Origin: Takakia lepidozioides | Taxonomy: Eukaryota > Streptophyta > Takakiopsida > Takakiales > Takakiaceae | Length of the DNA: 64,000 nucleotides | Reading direction: 5' to 3' | Assembly: GCA_030704615.1 (NCBI GenBank) | Contig: CM060733.1 | Location: 14,508,001-14,572,000, forward strand | Part shown: positions 30,771-43,929 of the stretch, piece after piece | How positions within the stretch are numbered: the stretch's first letter is position 1 | Layout of the letters: each line of letters begins with the position of its first letter | Program-made: the position numbers and the translations under genes | Notes under the pieces: generated by a model | Database searches by the model: none | Told to the model about the DNA's origin: nothing | The model's input: the letters and a program-made list of their open reading frames with translations, nothing else

Positions 30771-32060
30771 CATAGAGAAATTGGACGAAAATCTTGTATC
30801 ATTTGGCACAGATGGTGTAAGTGTCTTTTAAGGCTTGTGCACAGGCGTCACTCTGCAATAATAACAGAAAGATGCTTCTCACATAGTGGGGGTCCATTGT
30901 ATGGCACATTACACCAATTTGGTAGTCCAAATTTTGAGTGACAGCAGCTTGGTGAATTGGTTGGAATTTGTTTCAATCTTTGCACTCTTATTGTGTGCAC
31001 AATCCAAACCGTCACCTTGAGTTCCAAAAGCTAGCCGAGTTGATGCAGACCAAGGGTAACAAAATTTTCTACGAAATACGAATGATGGATGTATGCAATC
31101 TGCCTCACATCCATACAATTTTTCCAATATAATTACAACCATGTAACTCGCATCGTCAAAATTGCTACAAAAGTCAACAATAGCGCCTACAACTATTTGA
31201 CACAAGAAAATTCATAATTATGAAAAAGAACTAAAAAAAAAACATTACAATTTATACCCCAATAGATGCACAACAAACTTTAACTGTGACAATGATGTTA
31301 CAATCGTCAAATGCATGGAATGGCACATACTAAAATGTCTTCCGGTGACGCTTGCCTGGAGGTCACGTCTGGGTCGTCGCCTACCACAGCTTGGACGTGA
31401 GAGCAATCCATTGATGATTTGGTTGCATGATTAGGTCTTTTTCATTGCCTCGAAGTAGAGTTGGAGCTCGAAGCACAGCTTGTAGAGGCCCGCAGTATCA
31501 TCTTTGAACAGGTGTGCTAACATGTATACCTTCACTTAGACTCTATAACTTTTAAGTTGCCCAAAATCCGGACAAGCTGCACATGTCACTTCCAGAATGA
31601 CAAAATGGAAGGATCGAAGAAAAGATAATCCTTTCAGCTTGGAACTTTCGACTGGGACGCGTTGAATGAAAGAAGTTAAATTGTTCAATTAGAAATTGCC
31701 CTCGACTTCCCAAGTTTCTTAGTATTCTAGGAAGCTCTTTTGTCAACCACATGGCCGTCTGGGATCGGTGCAAGTAATGAAGGAAACTGCATGCCTCCGG
31801 AAGAGCCAAATTAATTGTACAGAGTCGGGGAGGCCAAAGATGACAAAACAGGTCAGAAGTGTGTGGCAGGGCCGAGGCAGCTTTACTAGCATGCATGGGT
31901 GGATTCCAGCTTATGCTCACAAGGAGCTTTTGGCACATTCCCTAAAGGAAAAATAACATTTTTCCCCTTTTAGAGTGCTTGAAAAGAACAAGTCACATGG
32001 AACTGTGCAACGGAGGGAATTTGGTGAGCTTTCCCTTGCATCCTTTTGGGAAAAAAGCCC
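30771..32060. other. No gene assigned
   Basis: The longest frame is on the minus strand (31938-31552, 128 codons) and shows no recognisable domain. I do not support it as a gene. Confidence 0.3.
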
Positions 32061-32079
32061 CGCGGATTTTCCTTCGGTT

Positions 32080-32270
32080 TCCCCCCCCCCTGTGTTTTTT
32101 TCCCTTATGTGGTTTTTCTTTGGTGGGTTTCCCTGTGGGATTTTCCCCTCTGTGGTTTTTTTCCCTTCTGTAGTTTTCTTTGGTGGGTTCCCCCTGTTGT
32201 TTTTCCCCCTGTGGTTTTTCTTTGGTGGGTTTTTTCTTCTGTTTTTCCCCTTTGAGGTTTTCCCATGCGT
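32080..32270. repeat. Pyrimidine/G low-complexity tract
   Basis: Repeats of TTTTTCCCC, TGTGGTTTTTC and TTTGGTGGGTTT. The Pro/Phe/Trp-rich frames over it are by-products of composition. Confidence 0.6.
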
Positions 32271-32855
32271 TTTAACCCATTCCTCTTGGTCGGTTGGTGT
32301 TTTCCCCTGGGAATTAGCCCCCCTTGTGTGTCTGCAAAGAATACCTCATTGCATACAAGCTAGGTCATTGACGCTTTTGGAAGGAGACAAGGCTCTTAAC
32401 ACTAAAGCCCCAACACCACATTTAGGCTCAAAAGGCCACTAGACTATTGGTGTTAAAAGTCATAGGGAAAAAGCCACAGAAAAGCATTCATGTTGCACGC
32501 ACTCCTCACAGGTAGAGCACTCACCGTATCCAATTCCTTAAAGGAGAGCTAGCAAGAGACGATCTTATTACTTTACATTTCAAAATTAAGACTCTTATGT
32601 GTGAGGATGCTGCAAAGGCCTCAATCATTAGAAATACTTCTCCCATGGCATTGTTGCATCAACTCAAATATTCAATAATGAATAAAGGGAGCTTTGCATA
32701 GTCCACACAAAGTGCCCAGAAGAGGTTATAGGACGGTATCACATAACCGAAAAAATAACTAAACTTGGACAAAAATGGAGCTCGTAAAGCTAATGGCCAA
32801 GCATTTCCAGTCTGTGAAACGAAAGAGGCAAAAAATTTACTGCTAATTGTAAATA

Positions 32856-32881
32856 GAAGAAGAAGAAGAAGAAGAAGAAGA
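32856..32881. repeat. (GAA)n microsatellite
   Basis: About eight AAG/GAA units. It gives poly-Arg or poly-Leu frames, which are not genes. Confidence 0.9.
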
Positions 32882-33394
32882 GTGTTTGCAGACATAGGAA
32901 GCTTAGGTCAGATTTCAAAGCAAAGCAAAATAAGACTAAAATCCCAGCTGGACTCACCAGCATTCGATTTCCCAGAAATACACTGGTTCACCATTCCCTC
33001 CAGGTTTCAGGGCCTACTAGCCTGCATTCTTTGGAGGAGAACGAATGCCAATAACTCAGGCATACCTGAGCATCCTGTACCTCATTCAAATATAAATGGG
33101 CAAACAAGGGATCAAATTCCTCCCAACATTCAGGCTTTAACTCGTAGAATCCTAACTCCTCAACCTGCCACCAAAAGATGCGTCAGAGAGCTGTCCTTGA
33201 CAATATCTAACAAACTTGAAGGCAAAACTTGAATACTCCCAGGCGCTCTAGGTGTGTAAAAGGCCCAAAAGAAATCGAGACTACTGGAACATTGACACAA
33301 ACCAGAGTCTACTGTCTATTCCCCACAATGAGGAAATCTAGCCCGTCCTGAAACTTAGTTAAGGGTAGTTCAGTGTCGCGGCCCTTTGCCTTGA

Positions 33395-34090
33395 GGGCAG
33401 GGGGTCGGGACACATAAGGGGCTGCCCCTGTGGTGGGGGCAGCGGCAGCGATAGGTATGGGGGGCTGAAGCACTTGGGCACTCAAAGAGGCGGAGGCGCT
33501 CACTAGGTGGAGCCCCACACACCGGGTTGCGGTGGGGGTGGCTCCACAAGGGGTGGGGGTAGCTTAGCGGGACTTAGTGGGGGTGGCATAGGACTCACCA
33601 TGGGGGCGGAGACCTCGTGGTGGGAGTCGTGGGGAGTCTTGGGACTCATCACGGTCCATAGGGGCCGTGGTGAGTGGGCCAAGACTCACCGCGACTCATC
33701 ACCGGGAGTCGAGGGTTTTCGTGGTGGTTCGCCATAAAATGGCATGGCTGGTTGTGAAACCCCCGCGGACAGCTACAGAAGTATATATAGAGAGTAGTAA
33801 CCCCGAGAACGGTGCAAGCCCGTTGGTGACCAAAAACTAGTGAGTAAGCGAGCGAGCCGGAAAGCGATCAAAGAGTGGGGAGCTGTTCCGGACTGCCAAC
33901 TACCAAAGGGAATTCCCGCTAGTTCCAAATCGGTGGAGGGTTCTTTGGGAGAACAAAGGGGGACCGTTATGCCCCGGTGAGCAGCCGAAGCTCCAAGTTG
34001 GCCCAGCGGCCAGGTTGGGAGTCAGGCGCGCGCATCAAAGCGAGTAACTATGACTTGAGGGGGAGATTACCGAAGTGAGGTGCGTGACAT
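33395..34090. other. G-rich tract followed by a TATA-bearing GC-rich segment
   Basis: 33400-33720 is very G-rich with repeats of GGGGGTGG and GACTCAC. Next comes a clear TATATATAG box at about 33782-33790 and a GC-rich segment without ORFs. The arrangement resembles part of an LTR or a promoter with leader, but no matching second repeat is found in the window. Confidence 0.25.
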
Positions 34091-35510
34091 TCAGGGTAGT
34101 ATCAACATAAAGATAGCATGTTCCATATTATCCCTAGCAATAGCACAAAATTGCAGTAGAAATATATCCATGTCCATTGACCTGTAGTTAACAGCAAAGT
34201 GGCTCAAAGAACGACATAAATGAAATGAAATGAAATGGTACTTTATAACCTAGGAATGATATAAAGAAAGAAAATATGTCCACAGAAGGCTCCAAGGACA
34301 TATGGGACACATGGGAAAAAAATGAGTTACTCACACAACCAAGCTTCATTGCATAGCCAGCCTGAGACTTACACTTTCTGCATCTGGCAACAAATGCACA
34401 AACTGTTGTCTGCACCTTACCTGCATCTGACATTACTGTTAAAATGCAGTAAACACAGCAACAGTGTGGCAGAAGACAAGACAGTTTAAATGAAGAGGAA
34501 AAAGCGTGAAAAGTCTGCAAACGGATCAGCTTCCATTGAACCTGATGGTGCAACTCTGCAGGTAGTGTTGCATTCTTGACTGCAGAAGCATTCTCCTTAT
34601 TGTAATGGTCTGTTGATTGGGTCATGTTTCTGTCAAGATCTATATCTTTCTTTTTCTGCGAACCATACAGCTGCTACCCTCAATGCTAAGGGACATGACA
34701 TATTGAATGGAACTAAATTTCTCTGCCATGCAAAGCAAATTCTTGTTGGACTGGCTGCATGTCTCGAGGAGGACTTCCCAGCAGAGCCCTAGTTTAGTGA
34801 ACATATCAGCAGTCTTCTTCAAAACTAGAATCGTTGAGGTTGTTAATGAATTTCATGACTTCACAATTAAATCAAAGGTGCTAAATCAGCAACCTATTGA
34901 CATGAAATTATAAGCCAACCAACTGCAATGATCTCTTCAGTGGGAAAAGGCCCACCGACACCGTTCAAGTCCCTATATTACACTGCTCAGTCTGTGCCCA
35001 AGGAAAACCTGTAGTGTTTGCTGTGTCCTATATGTGCATCTGTGTGCACAACACTCGATATCTAAGAAGAACCCAACAGCCCCGACAACAGATGAACAAC
35101 AACAAACCTTCATATCCAAAGTAGTAGTGAACATGACTGCACAAACATTTTGAGAGGAGTGTACTGAGAACCACAACAACAACCTCTTACAGAAACTGGC
35201 TCAAATGCATGGACATTGACCTCACCTCCTACGCCGAACTCAAGCACAGTAGGAAACTGGCACATTCAGCACCAGAGGAAACCTTATGTGCGACATTTGT
35301 GCTCACTTGTAACTGAGGAATAGGATAAAACAACAAGATGAGGCAGCAGGGCAAATTCATGAAGCAACAGGGATGCAAGGTAATTGATTCATTTGAGTTA
35401 TTTCTGATGGATAGGGAAGAATGGTAGGGTCAGAGAAAAAAATCAGGCCTTCTGTTGAGTCATTGCATCCACTTTTCAGGTCTTTGTAGTTCAAGTCACC
35501 TAACCCTCAT
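34091..35510. other. No gene assigned
   Basis: Contains a short AAATG repeat (34218-34238). A 145-codon minus-strand frame (34625-34188) has a Cys-rich middle but no recognisable domain. Confidence 0.3.
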
Positions 35511-35517
35511 ACAAGTC

Positions 35518-38088
35518 CTAGATGTTATCTAGAGAGAAATCATTGATCTCTCCACCTTTGAATTTCGGGAGATTGACCAACCTCACCTTCTCTACCAAAG
35601 CCCACTCTACAACAATTTCTAAAGCATCTAGACGTTGATGGAAAGTTGATTTCAACCTCTTCAATTTCAGCCCTATGGTCTGAGTAACGAACTCCACTAT
35701 GCGAGGCATCACATCATGGAGGTTAGTGACACCCATGACGTACTTGGCAATTGTTTTCTTTGCTGTGAAAGACAGCTGCTTCATTAGCTTGTGATGTTCT
35801 TCTGTCACAACCCGTCTTACTGGTGGTGGTGGTGGTGGTGGTACATTCTCCTCATCACCGTCAAATCTTCTCTTTTTGGGAATCCTAACACTCTTTCGAG
35901 AGCTGTCATGTTCCTGGAACCCGACTTGGAGGCCTTAACTCCTTTGCTGCTATCATCAAGGGCATCATTTCTCATAAGCTTATACAGTGTGTTTATTACC
36001 TTGGTGACGGTGGTTGAGGCGCTAAGTGGAGGAGGGAGGGAGGGTGCCGCATCCAAACATGGCTGTCCAGCAGCTATGAGACTCTTACCTCATCTACCTC
36101 CAGTGTTGGTGCCCTGTCCCACAAGTCATAGAATGCCAGAAATTGGACCACAATGAAAAGCCAAGAGATATTCACATACGGTACAACCAGACATGTTACA
36201 ACCAGTGACTGAATCTCAGGCATAGCATACAAAGTTCTTTTAAGCATCACAAGTAGTCTGATAGTACCTTGGTGATGGTGGTTGAGGCGCTAAGTGGAGG
36301 AGGGAGGGAGGGTGCCGCATCCAAACACGGTTGTCCAGCAGCTATGAGACTCTTACCTCCTCTACCTCCAGTGTTGGTGCCCTGTCCCACAAGTCATAGA
36401 ATGCCATAAATTGGACCACAATGAAAAACAAAGAGATATTCACATATGGTACAACCAGACATGTTACAATTAGAGTGCTCAGTTAATGACTGAGCCCCAG
36501 CTCTTACATGCCTGAAACCAACAATTAACAGCTCTCATGACAACAATCCTCGAAAGAAGATTCAAACTTCAACTTCATAGAAAACACTGCTCCCCTGGAT
36601 TACTATCAAAAAGCATGCTGAACATCTGCTCACACTTAAAAGCTTGTCAGCTCACAGAGATGCCCCTAGAGCCAATACTGCTACTCCTTCAGACTAATAA
36701 TATTTTTCCAAAACACACTAAAGTACTCTTTTACTAATTTTTTGTTGACAACTTTCCAATCATAGCAACCTGAATATGGGTACACTTTAGGGTCTATTAC
36801 GAACGTCTTCTCTGTATATACACACATCACATAACATTTTCCCAAGCTCTCACTTTTCAGGCATAGCAGACAGGGTTCATTTAAACATCACAAGTACTGT
36901 GTTTACTACCTTGGTGACGGTGGTTGAGGCGCTAAGTGGAGGAGGGAGGGAGGGTGCCGCATCCAAACATGGCTGTCCAGCAGCTATGAGACTCTTACCT
37001 CCTCTACCTCCAGTGTTGGTGCCCTGTCCCACAAGTCATAGAATGCCATAAATTGGACCACAATGAAAAACAAAGAGATATTCACATATGGTACAACCAG
37101 ACATGTTACAACCAGTGACTGAATCTCAGGCATAGCATACAAAGTTCTTTTAAACATCACAAGTAGTGTGTTTACTACCTTGGTGATGGTGGTACTTGAG
37201 GCGCTAAGTGGAGGAGGGAGGGAGGGCGCCACATCCAAACATGGCTATCCAGCAGCTATGAGACTCTTACCTCCTCTACCTCCAGTGTTGGTGCCTTGTC
37301 CCGCAAGTCATAGAATGCCAGAAATTGGACCACAATGAAAAACAAAGAGATTCACATATGGTACAACCAGACATGTTACAATTAGAGTGCTTAGTTAATG
37401 ACTGAATCTCAGGCATAGCATACAGGGTTCTTTTAAGCATTTTTAGTACCTTGGTGATGGTGGATGAGGCGCCAACGCTTTTACAATTGGGAATTTTGTT
37501 CTTGGAGTGTTTAAACTCCTTGAACTTTTGGAAGATGTCTTCCGTCTTCCAACGCATCTGTATTGTGGTCCCTTCATGATCAAAGATGAGAGCAGCTAGA
37601 GACATTTCTTTTTCTTGAATGTACTTTTTGACCTCTTCCTGACATTTTTCATCATGTCGCAGGTTGGTAGTGAAGAAACCCTGAAGTCTGGGGTTTTCTC
37701 GATCACTAAACCATTCCCTAATCAGTCTCATGTTATTGTTATATGTCCTCCACTGTGCAGGATAGTATTTTCTCAAGTAAGCCTTTCTATGCAACACATT
37801 GACATTCTTCATGGACTTCTTAAAAATGCGCTCATAAGTTGGAACTGGATTCTCTTGATCAAGCTCTTTGCAACTGGTGCTTTGTGGCTCAGTAACAATG
37901 CTATCATTGTTATCTTCACATAATCTCTGATTTTCAACAAATTGCGATTGCTTGGTTGATTGCTTGATGCTGCTTGCCAGATGGCTAGACTCTACAACTC
38001 TTTTCGTGCCACAATGGCAACAAAACAATGTTGCTGTCAAATGAAAAAACTCTCCACAATTCTCACAAAATGCTCCAAGCATCTCCAT
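35518..38088 (-). CDS. Zinc-ribbon gene of unknown function with duplicated microexon block
   Basis: Exon 1 runs from ATG 38088 to about 37450 and ends at a donor AAG-GTACTA. It encodes CENCGEFFH...CCHCGTKR (a four-Cys zinc ribbon at residues 8-28), an acidic/Ser-rich linker, and a basic region with YLRKYYPAQWR and REWFSDRENPRL. The last part, in the frame 35808-35518 and extending upstream past a Pro run near 35830, encodes a helical segment (HKLMKQLSFTAKKTIAKYVM... to FSLDNI). Between them lie four copies of a block of about 270 bp, each with a 22-25 nt exon-like piece encoding ASTTVTK flanked by good splice signals. The family is unknown to me. The two coding ends and strand agree, but the joining is inferred. 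Confidence 0.5.
36000..37450 (-). repeat. Tandem ~270-bp blocks carrying a microexon
   Basis: The exon-like piece (plus-strand CTTGGTGACGGTGG...GGCG) occurs at 36000-36021, 36268-36289, 36910-36931 and 37179-37203. A diverged version at 37450 forms the end of exon 1. Spacings are 268, 642, 269 and 271 bp, the larger gap holding about 370 bp of extra sequence. On the minus strand each has a pyrimidine run ending CCTCCACTTAG before it and GTARTAAACAC or a similar donor after it. The last tandem copy is 25 nt rather than 22. Confidence 0.7.
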
Positions 38089-40061
38089 GTCTCTCTTTCT
38101 ACTTCAAGCAAGCCTTAAAATGCTGCTGACTTAAGACATAATACTTTGTTTGAGCAGGTAAAAGGAAAGAGCATATAACCTGCAGCGCGGCGCCATTGTT
38201 GAACGCCATCTCCACGCACCTGCCACCTCCACGCACCCGCCATCTTCACCCCGCCATCTACATCGTCGTCTGCACACTAGGGTTTCACTGCTTAGCAGCT
38301 GCCAGGGGACTCATCAGCGCACAATCTCGTCCTTACGATCCTCCGAATCTGACGGTGAGTAATAATAGCTAACATAATAGAGAGACCACTTGCCATCCAT
38401 GTCATTCATCCAGTTCATGCCATTTTCTGTTGATTGGTGACACCTGCAATGTCTCATTTTCCTCTTCCATCATAAGGATCCATCGTTTGACAGTCTCTAC
38501 ACTCTGTGAATGCAAGTTTGTGATGATCAAAGGATTGTAACAAATGTTGAAGATGGTGCTCATGACAGTGTGGGCTGTAGCCACATTCTCTCTTTAAAGG
38601 TAGTACTGTGGCACCTCTACGCACTATCTACATAGGGACAATGTTAAGAAAAGATTTAAAAATGTGATTGCCACCCATTTTGCCATCAGTCTCTAGGATT
38701 TACAATGATTACATGGAATATTATGGCCATCAAGGTATTTAAGTGGGTGAGGTAAGAGAGGACGAAAGTGCATTTCTCTCTGTTTCTTGTAGACTTAAAA
38801 TTCATGAAAACAAGGAAAGTTCAAGTCTTTTAGTGGGCATGCATGGAACTTGGTCATTTTGTGCTGTGTAGATGCATTTGTCCATCATTTAATATTCCAT
38901 GTTGCATACGGCCAGTTGGGCAGTGAACTCCTTGCCTGGTTTCCATAAGGCAGACGAAGGGGAAAACAAATATCTGGGAGACAGGTTGTCTTGGGAGACA
39001 GCTTGCCCCAGACAGCAATGCCCCCAGATAGTCAATTTCTTAGTTCACTTCATAACTCCATTCCAACGGAGGGGGGAGGAGGAAGACAAAGTGTATGTTA
39101 CTTCCACTGAAAGCCAATTGGCCAATGAGAGATAAAGAATTATGAGGGAGAGACTGACGAGAATTAGCCAAGTCACACGCAGGCTAAAATGATGAAGGCT
39201 GGGATTGGGAGCCAAGTAGCTGCCTCGTGCTCAGGAGGCCAGTACATGCTTACAGGGAATATTACGATCATTGGGGTATTTATGTGGTAGAGAGAGCTGA
39301 GGGAGGCAACATTTGTCTCTGTTTCATGTAGTCTGAGTATTCCCTAGTGCACACTTGTTTTCTCCATTGTAATCTCACAAACTTACTCCAGGATTCTGCC
39401 TCCGACTATCCAACAGCCACTTGTACTCTGTCATGTATGCAAGTTGCAGACTGGGAATTTTGAAGGTAAAATATACCAACCACATATGTGATTAACCTTT
39501 CTGAAAAGGTCCTTTCACACCTTCTCTATCTATCAAGACTATCAACTAGTTAGGGAAGATGGTGAACGTGTCCACCCAAAACTCTTATGTGGTCCTTTAC
39601 ACATTGGGGTTGAAATGAATTTTTTTTTGTCATAAGGTCCATAACATGATGAAAACCCACCATGTTTCGATAGAGATAAAGGATTCACACTGCAGTTGTG
39701 CTGTAAAACTTGCTCATGAGCAGATGAACCAAGCTAATTTGCACTAAAAAGCAAACAGTTCTGATTGCAGCAGTTTTTAGGTCAGGTTTTGGGGTTTTGG
39801 TCACCTAGCCCACAGGGAAAGTGATTGATAGAAAGTGTATGTGGTTTATCGTGTATGTGGTTGGCTATGGCAGGTGAGGGAGGGTGCAACAGCAATGAAG
39901 TCACTCAAGGACTGAGAAGTAGTTTAATAGGTAATATTTTGTAAGTGAAAGAATTTTGTAGATGTTGATTCTGTTGATTCTGTTGATGGGGAGTTGAGGT
40001 TCAGTTCTGATCTTATCTCTATTTTTCTGACCTGCATGGTTGACAGGTCTGATACCTCAAC
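38089..40061. other. No gene assigned
   Basis: 38170-38350 is GC-rich with CCACGCACC repeats, an AGGGTTT word and a GACG-GTGAGT donor-like site. It could be the leader of the zinc-ribbon gene read outwards or of another transcript on plus. No coding region is supported. Confidence 0.3.
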
Positions 40062-42735
40062 ATGGATAATGAAGGGAAATTACAGTGTTTTTGTTCATAC
40101 AAGTGCAAATATGCTGCACTAGGATATGATTGGGTTAAAAGAAGGACCTGGTATTTTCATGAGAAGAAATCTCTGGCTGGGGAAGTCCATCACACTGTGA
40201 AGCAATTGAGACAAGATAATCCACCTATAGCAGAGGGTGAGCTTTCAACTTCTAGTGGACATACCAGAGTACAAGAGGTCACCGACAGAGGCTCACGGGT
40301 GAGACAATGTTTCTGTCATGTGTGCTGCAAGGGTGTATTTATGTGGTCAGAAGCAACAATAAGGAGGCACTTGAGGTACGACGCAATGGGAGCTCAACTG
40401 ATGTTTGTTGCACCGTTGATGGATTCACCAAATGTTGAAGTTCCTGCACAGAATGTGGACACATCTGATGTGTGTATTGTTGGAAGTACTTTGGGACATC
40501 CACCACAAGAAGCAAGATTTGAAAGTCGAGCACTTGACCCACATGCAGCTCTTATGGCGCGGATCATCAACCTACAGATTCTTCTTGATAAGTCTCAAAT
40601 GTCAATCGAGGCGCAAGGCGAAATCTTCAAGACTTTATTTGGGTCTTTGTCTGAGCAACCCCATAGGACAGAGTCAGGTTTATTGGATCACAAAGATCTT
40701 CCATTGGGGAGGTTGCTATCACTTGCGGGTCCACATTGGAGTGGGGACCTAAACGGATTTCAAGCACCCACGTCATGGAAACAACTCGAAAGTATTTACA
40801 AGGGTCTTGGTATGGTGGAGACCCAGAAATGGCGGCTTTGCACAGGTGACAAGGATGGAGGCCATTCTCCCATGGTGATGAAGCCTCATGATGAAGATCG
40901 CCTTGAGTTGAAGCTGGATTGTGTGTGTGTTCCCAAAAGACCCGTTAACCATAGACGGGATTGCCCTGATTGTTGTCAGAAGTGCCCAGTGTGTTTCAAG
41001 ATGAGAAAGGATGTCCTATCTTTCGAGTATCTGCCTGTAAGTGGTATAATAACCAATATGTGTTTGAGCCGCACCTTATGCCATGACTTTTTGGCCTTGT
41101 GGAGGAATAGAGAGGCATGGAGGGGACTGCCGAAAGATTTCTCGCCTTATACTGTGAAAGAATTTTGGGATGGTGAGAAGTTCCGGGAATATCAAGCATT
41201 CTTGGATCCTTTGTCAGATTGGGAGGTTCCTGTTATTTGCACCAATGACACCTGCAAACGCAATTTTAGAGCATTTCCTGAAGCTTTAAAATGTAAAGAA
41301 CTACTACGTGGTTGGATTGAAGAGCGTGGACTGTACTCATTTCCATGTCCAGAATGTGCAGCTCTTGTGGAGGCACCACGACAACTGCAAAAGGTTTGTT
41401 GTACTCCACATAATGTCAGGTGACCTAGAATCCGTATCTTTAGTACCTCAGATAGGCTTAGCTCCTCAAACTGGTAGGCCAGCGTACACATATGCAATTT
41501 GAGAGGTTCTTTAAGCGTTAGGTGTCAACTTAGGGGCTGGAAGAGGAAGGATCTCTTGATTGTGTGTCATGTTAATTAGACCGCATGTCTCAAGGTTGAA
41601 GTTTTAGAGACTAATCAACATGATTGCCATGTCTTGAATTTGTAGGGTGATCCTCGTAACTTTGCTCTTCTAGGCCATTGGGATGGCTTTCAAAGTGCAA
41701 GGACAAGGCAAAGAGATTGCTGGACATTGGAGATCGTTTTGTTAAATACTGGGAAGGTCTCGGAGTTGGGTCCAATCCCAATTCTTTTCATACCTGCCAG
41801 CTCAGACAAGATAATCAGAATTGTTGATACAAATGTCCTATCTGCCTTTTTGGAGCCTTTCATCCAAGAGTTATAAGAAGACTTTATCAAGGGGTTTCCT
41901 GTATCATATGCTTACCCAGGAAGCCTCATAAGTGAAGAACTATCGCGAGATATGGCTGGTGAGTCCATCATACTACGCACCATCCTGATGATGTTTACAG
42001 GGGATTACCCTGCCCAATGCAAGGTTGGGGGATTAAAGGACGGGGGACATTCTGGCTGTAGACGCCATTTTACAAACATAGAACAACAAAGAGGAGGATT
42101 GTGTACTCGAAAAGAAGCCCGCCATCCATTATCACTTCGAAGTTGTGAGAGCATGCTAGCTGCAGTGATTGAGTGGCGACAACTAGTTCAGGCGCAGGGA
42201 AAGAGATGAGGTGGAGAGAAGAGGAGGCATATCAGGTTACTCCATCTTGTGGCGGTTGTACCACCTCTAGGGGTTTGACATTTCGCTAGATCTAGTACAT
42301 GATGTGATGCACATCTTGTCTCTAAATGTATTGAAGAAGTATGTTGCCTTGCTAGTGGCAACTATGGAGAAGTCAGGTCAGATGCCAGAGCTTGAAAAAG
42401 CTTTGACAATCGTAACACGATAGAGGCCTAAAGGATTGGGGGGGCGTTGGCCACGAAAACTCAAGTCTTTGGGGTACTACAAAGCAGAGGAGTACCAAGT
42501 ATTTGTCATGTGGTGTCTGCCATACATTTTGGACCACCTAAATTTAGGAAGGTCTACCACCTTGGGGGGTTACTGATTGAGATCAGTCGATTATTCCACT
42601 CCCACTCACGACGATATGGGTGGAGCAAGGAGGCCATGGAGATTGCTCGGAAACTATTGGCTGCTTGGAGAGTGCGGGTGGAAAAGAGCCTGGGCTCTAA
42701 TTCCTCCCCTCTAGAGCATGTGGCAGGTGTGTAGT
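40062..42735 (+). pseudogene. TNP2/Transposase_21-like (CACTA-type) transposase, broken
   Basis: The 453-codon frame 40062-41423 begins after an acceptor-like TTGACAG. It has Cys-rich N-terminal sequence (CFCSYKCKY, CFCHVCCKGVF), an RRHLRYDAMG finger-like end, CPDCCQKCPVC and FEYLPVSGIITNM, all typical of plant and related CACTA-type proteins. Downstream in other frames the core continues: GDPRNFALLGHWDG, FIPASSDK, FLEPFIQEL then a stop at about 41876, GESIILRTILMMFTGDYPA, a CRRH stretch, and an RYGWSKEAMEIARKLL end near 42690. The order fits one transposase. The stops and frame changes mean a dead copy, unless small introns account for some. No terminal inverted repeats were found. Confidence 0.6.
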
Positions 42736-43179
42736 CTAACTTCTTTTCTAGCCAAGGAATTATAACAGGCAAGATCCTTGCCTGATGGATCTTGCAACCT
42801 TCTATGTTTTCTAATGTCAATAACCTGAGCACGTCTACATTGCAGCCACAAACAATAGGGATTCTTAATTTTTAGGGTGTGGAAAAAATGGGGAAAAAAA
42901 GAATCTTCTATTGAAGCAGCAATGCCTGATTTTGTACCAGGCATAGAGTATCAAAAACTGGTTATAAAGAACCTCCATGAATGACTAAGGTGTCCATTCA
43001 TTTTTGCAGTCTTAATGTCACAAATGTGCATTCTGCAATCTTGGTTATTAGGGCTATGTGGGGTTGCCTCAAGTACAGAGGAATTTCAGATTGAATGAAT
43101 GATGGTTGGGGTAGGATGCAGGTGCTGATGGATTTTCATAAAGTTACATACATGCTGATGTTTTGCATTATATTTCAAG

Positions 43180-43700
43180 GGTCTCAACTCTCTGTCACTG
43201 TAATATTTCCTCTTGATCAGAATGGTCAATATTCTGTGGATGTGCATTTCGTTGATGCAGGAAGCGGGGAGCTTCTAGATGATACAGTACTCCATAGACT
43301 GGCCCGTTAATTTGCTCTTTGGAGGTATGCCGGCCCAAGACCTCGCAATATCTGGTTCTGGTCTCCCAGCCTCTGGAATCCCAATAAATGGCAAATCGGG
43401 TGTGTCTCTACCTTACGCATTATTGGTATGTCAGTTCGTATGAGAGACTATAATTACAAATGGGGACCTCCGAGAAATGTGGGACCAAATTGCTTTGAAA
43501 AGCTACAAAGCTCTTCTCAAGCAATCAGAAATTGACAAAAGTCTCATATTTTTGCTTGCAGGTCAAGCAATGAGCACAGAGCAGCTCTGGCAAGAGCTCT
43601 GCCCATATCTTCCATAGTGGTGGGACATAAGCTGTGAGCAGGTAGGCCAATTTTACGATAACATGGATAGAGTCTCAAAGAGGGTTTGAGACTGAAACTG
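43180..43700 (+). pseudogene. Downstream piece of the CACTA-like element
   Basis: Short readable pieces (SVTVIFPLDQNGQYSVDVHF; then PRPRNIWFWSPSLWNPNKW in another frame) precede the segment that is similar to 3120-3215. They are probably exons or remnants of the same transposon. No domain is named with confidence. Confidence 0.3.
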
Positions 43701-43929
43701 TCATTAGGGTATGAAAGCAAGGTACTTATGGTATTTCCCTGTCGTTTCAACCTTGACTGGAGTTTGGGTCTATGTAACCTGGTCTATTCAAGATTGGGGT
43801 AAGAGTTGTGGCTGCTTAGCTGCCCATTTATATCTTCACAGAACTGTCTAATGTTGCCAGACTTAAAATATAACTATACAGCAGGTGGTCCTAAAAAATG
43901 AGAGTTGGCCTACGTCATATTGGTTTTGC

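Noticed and set aside
32046-32442. Phe/Pro/Trp-rich ORFs around 32 kb
   Set aside because: They are produced by low-complexity T, C and G runs.
35817-35840. Poly-His run
   Set aside because: It comes from a GGT microsatellite in the wrong frame. The adjoining coding frame reads it as Pro.
37276-37449. C-terminal 57 residues of the 270-codon zinc-ribbon frame
   Set aside because: Sequence after the AAG-GTACTA donor is repeated intronic DNA read through to a chance stop.
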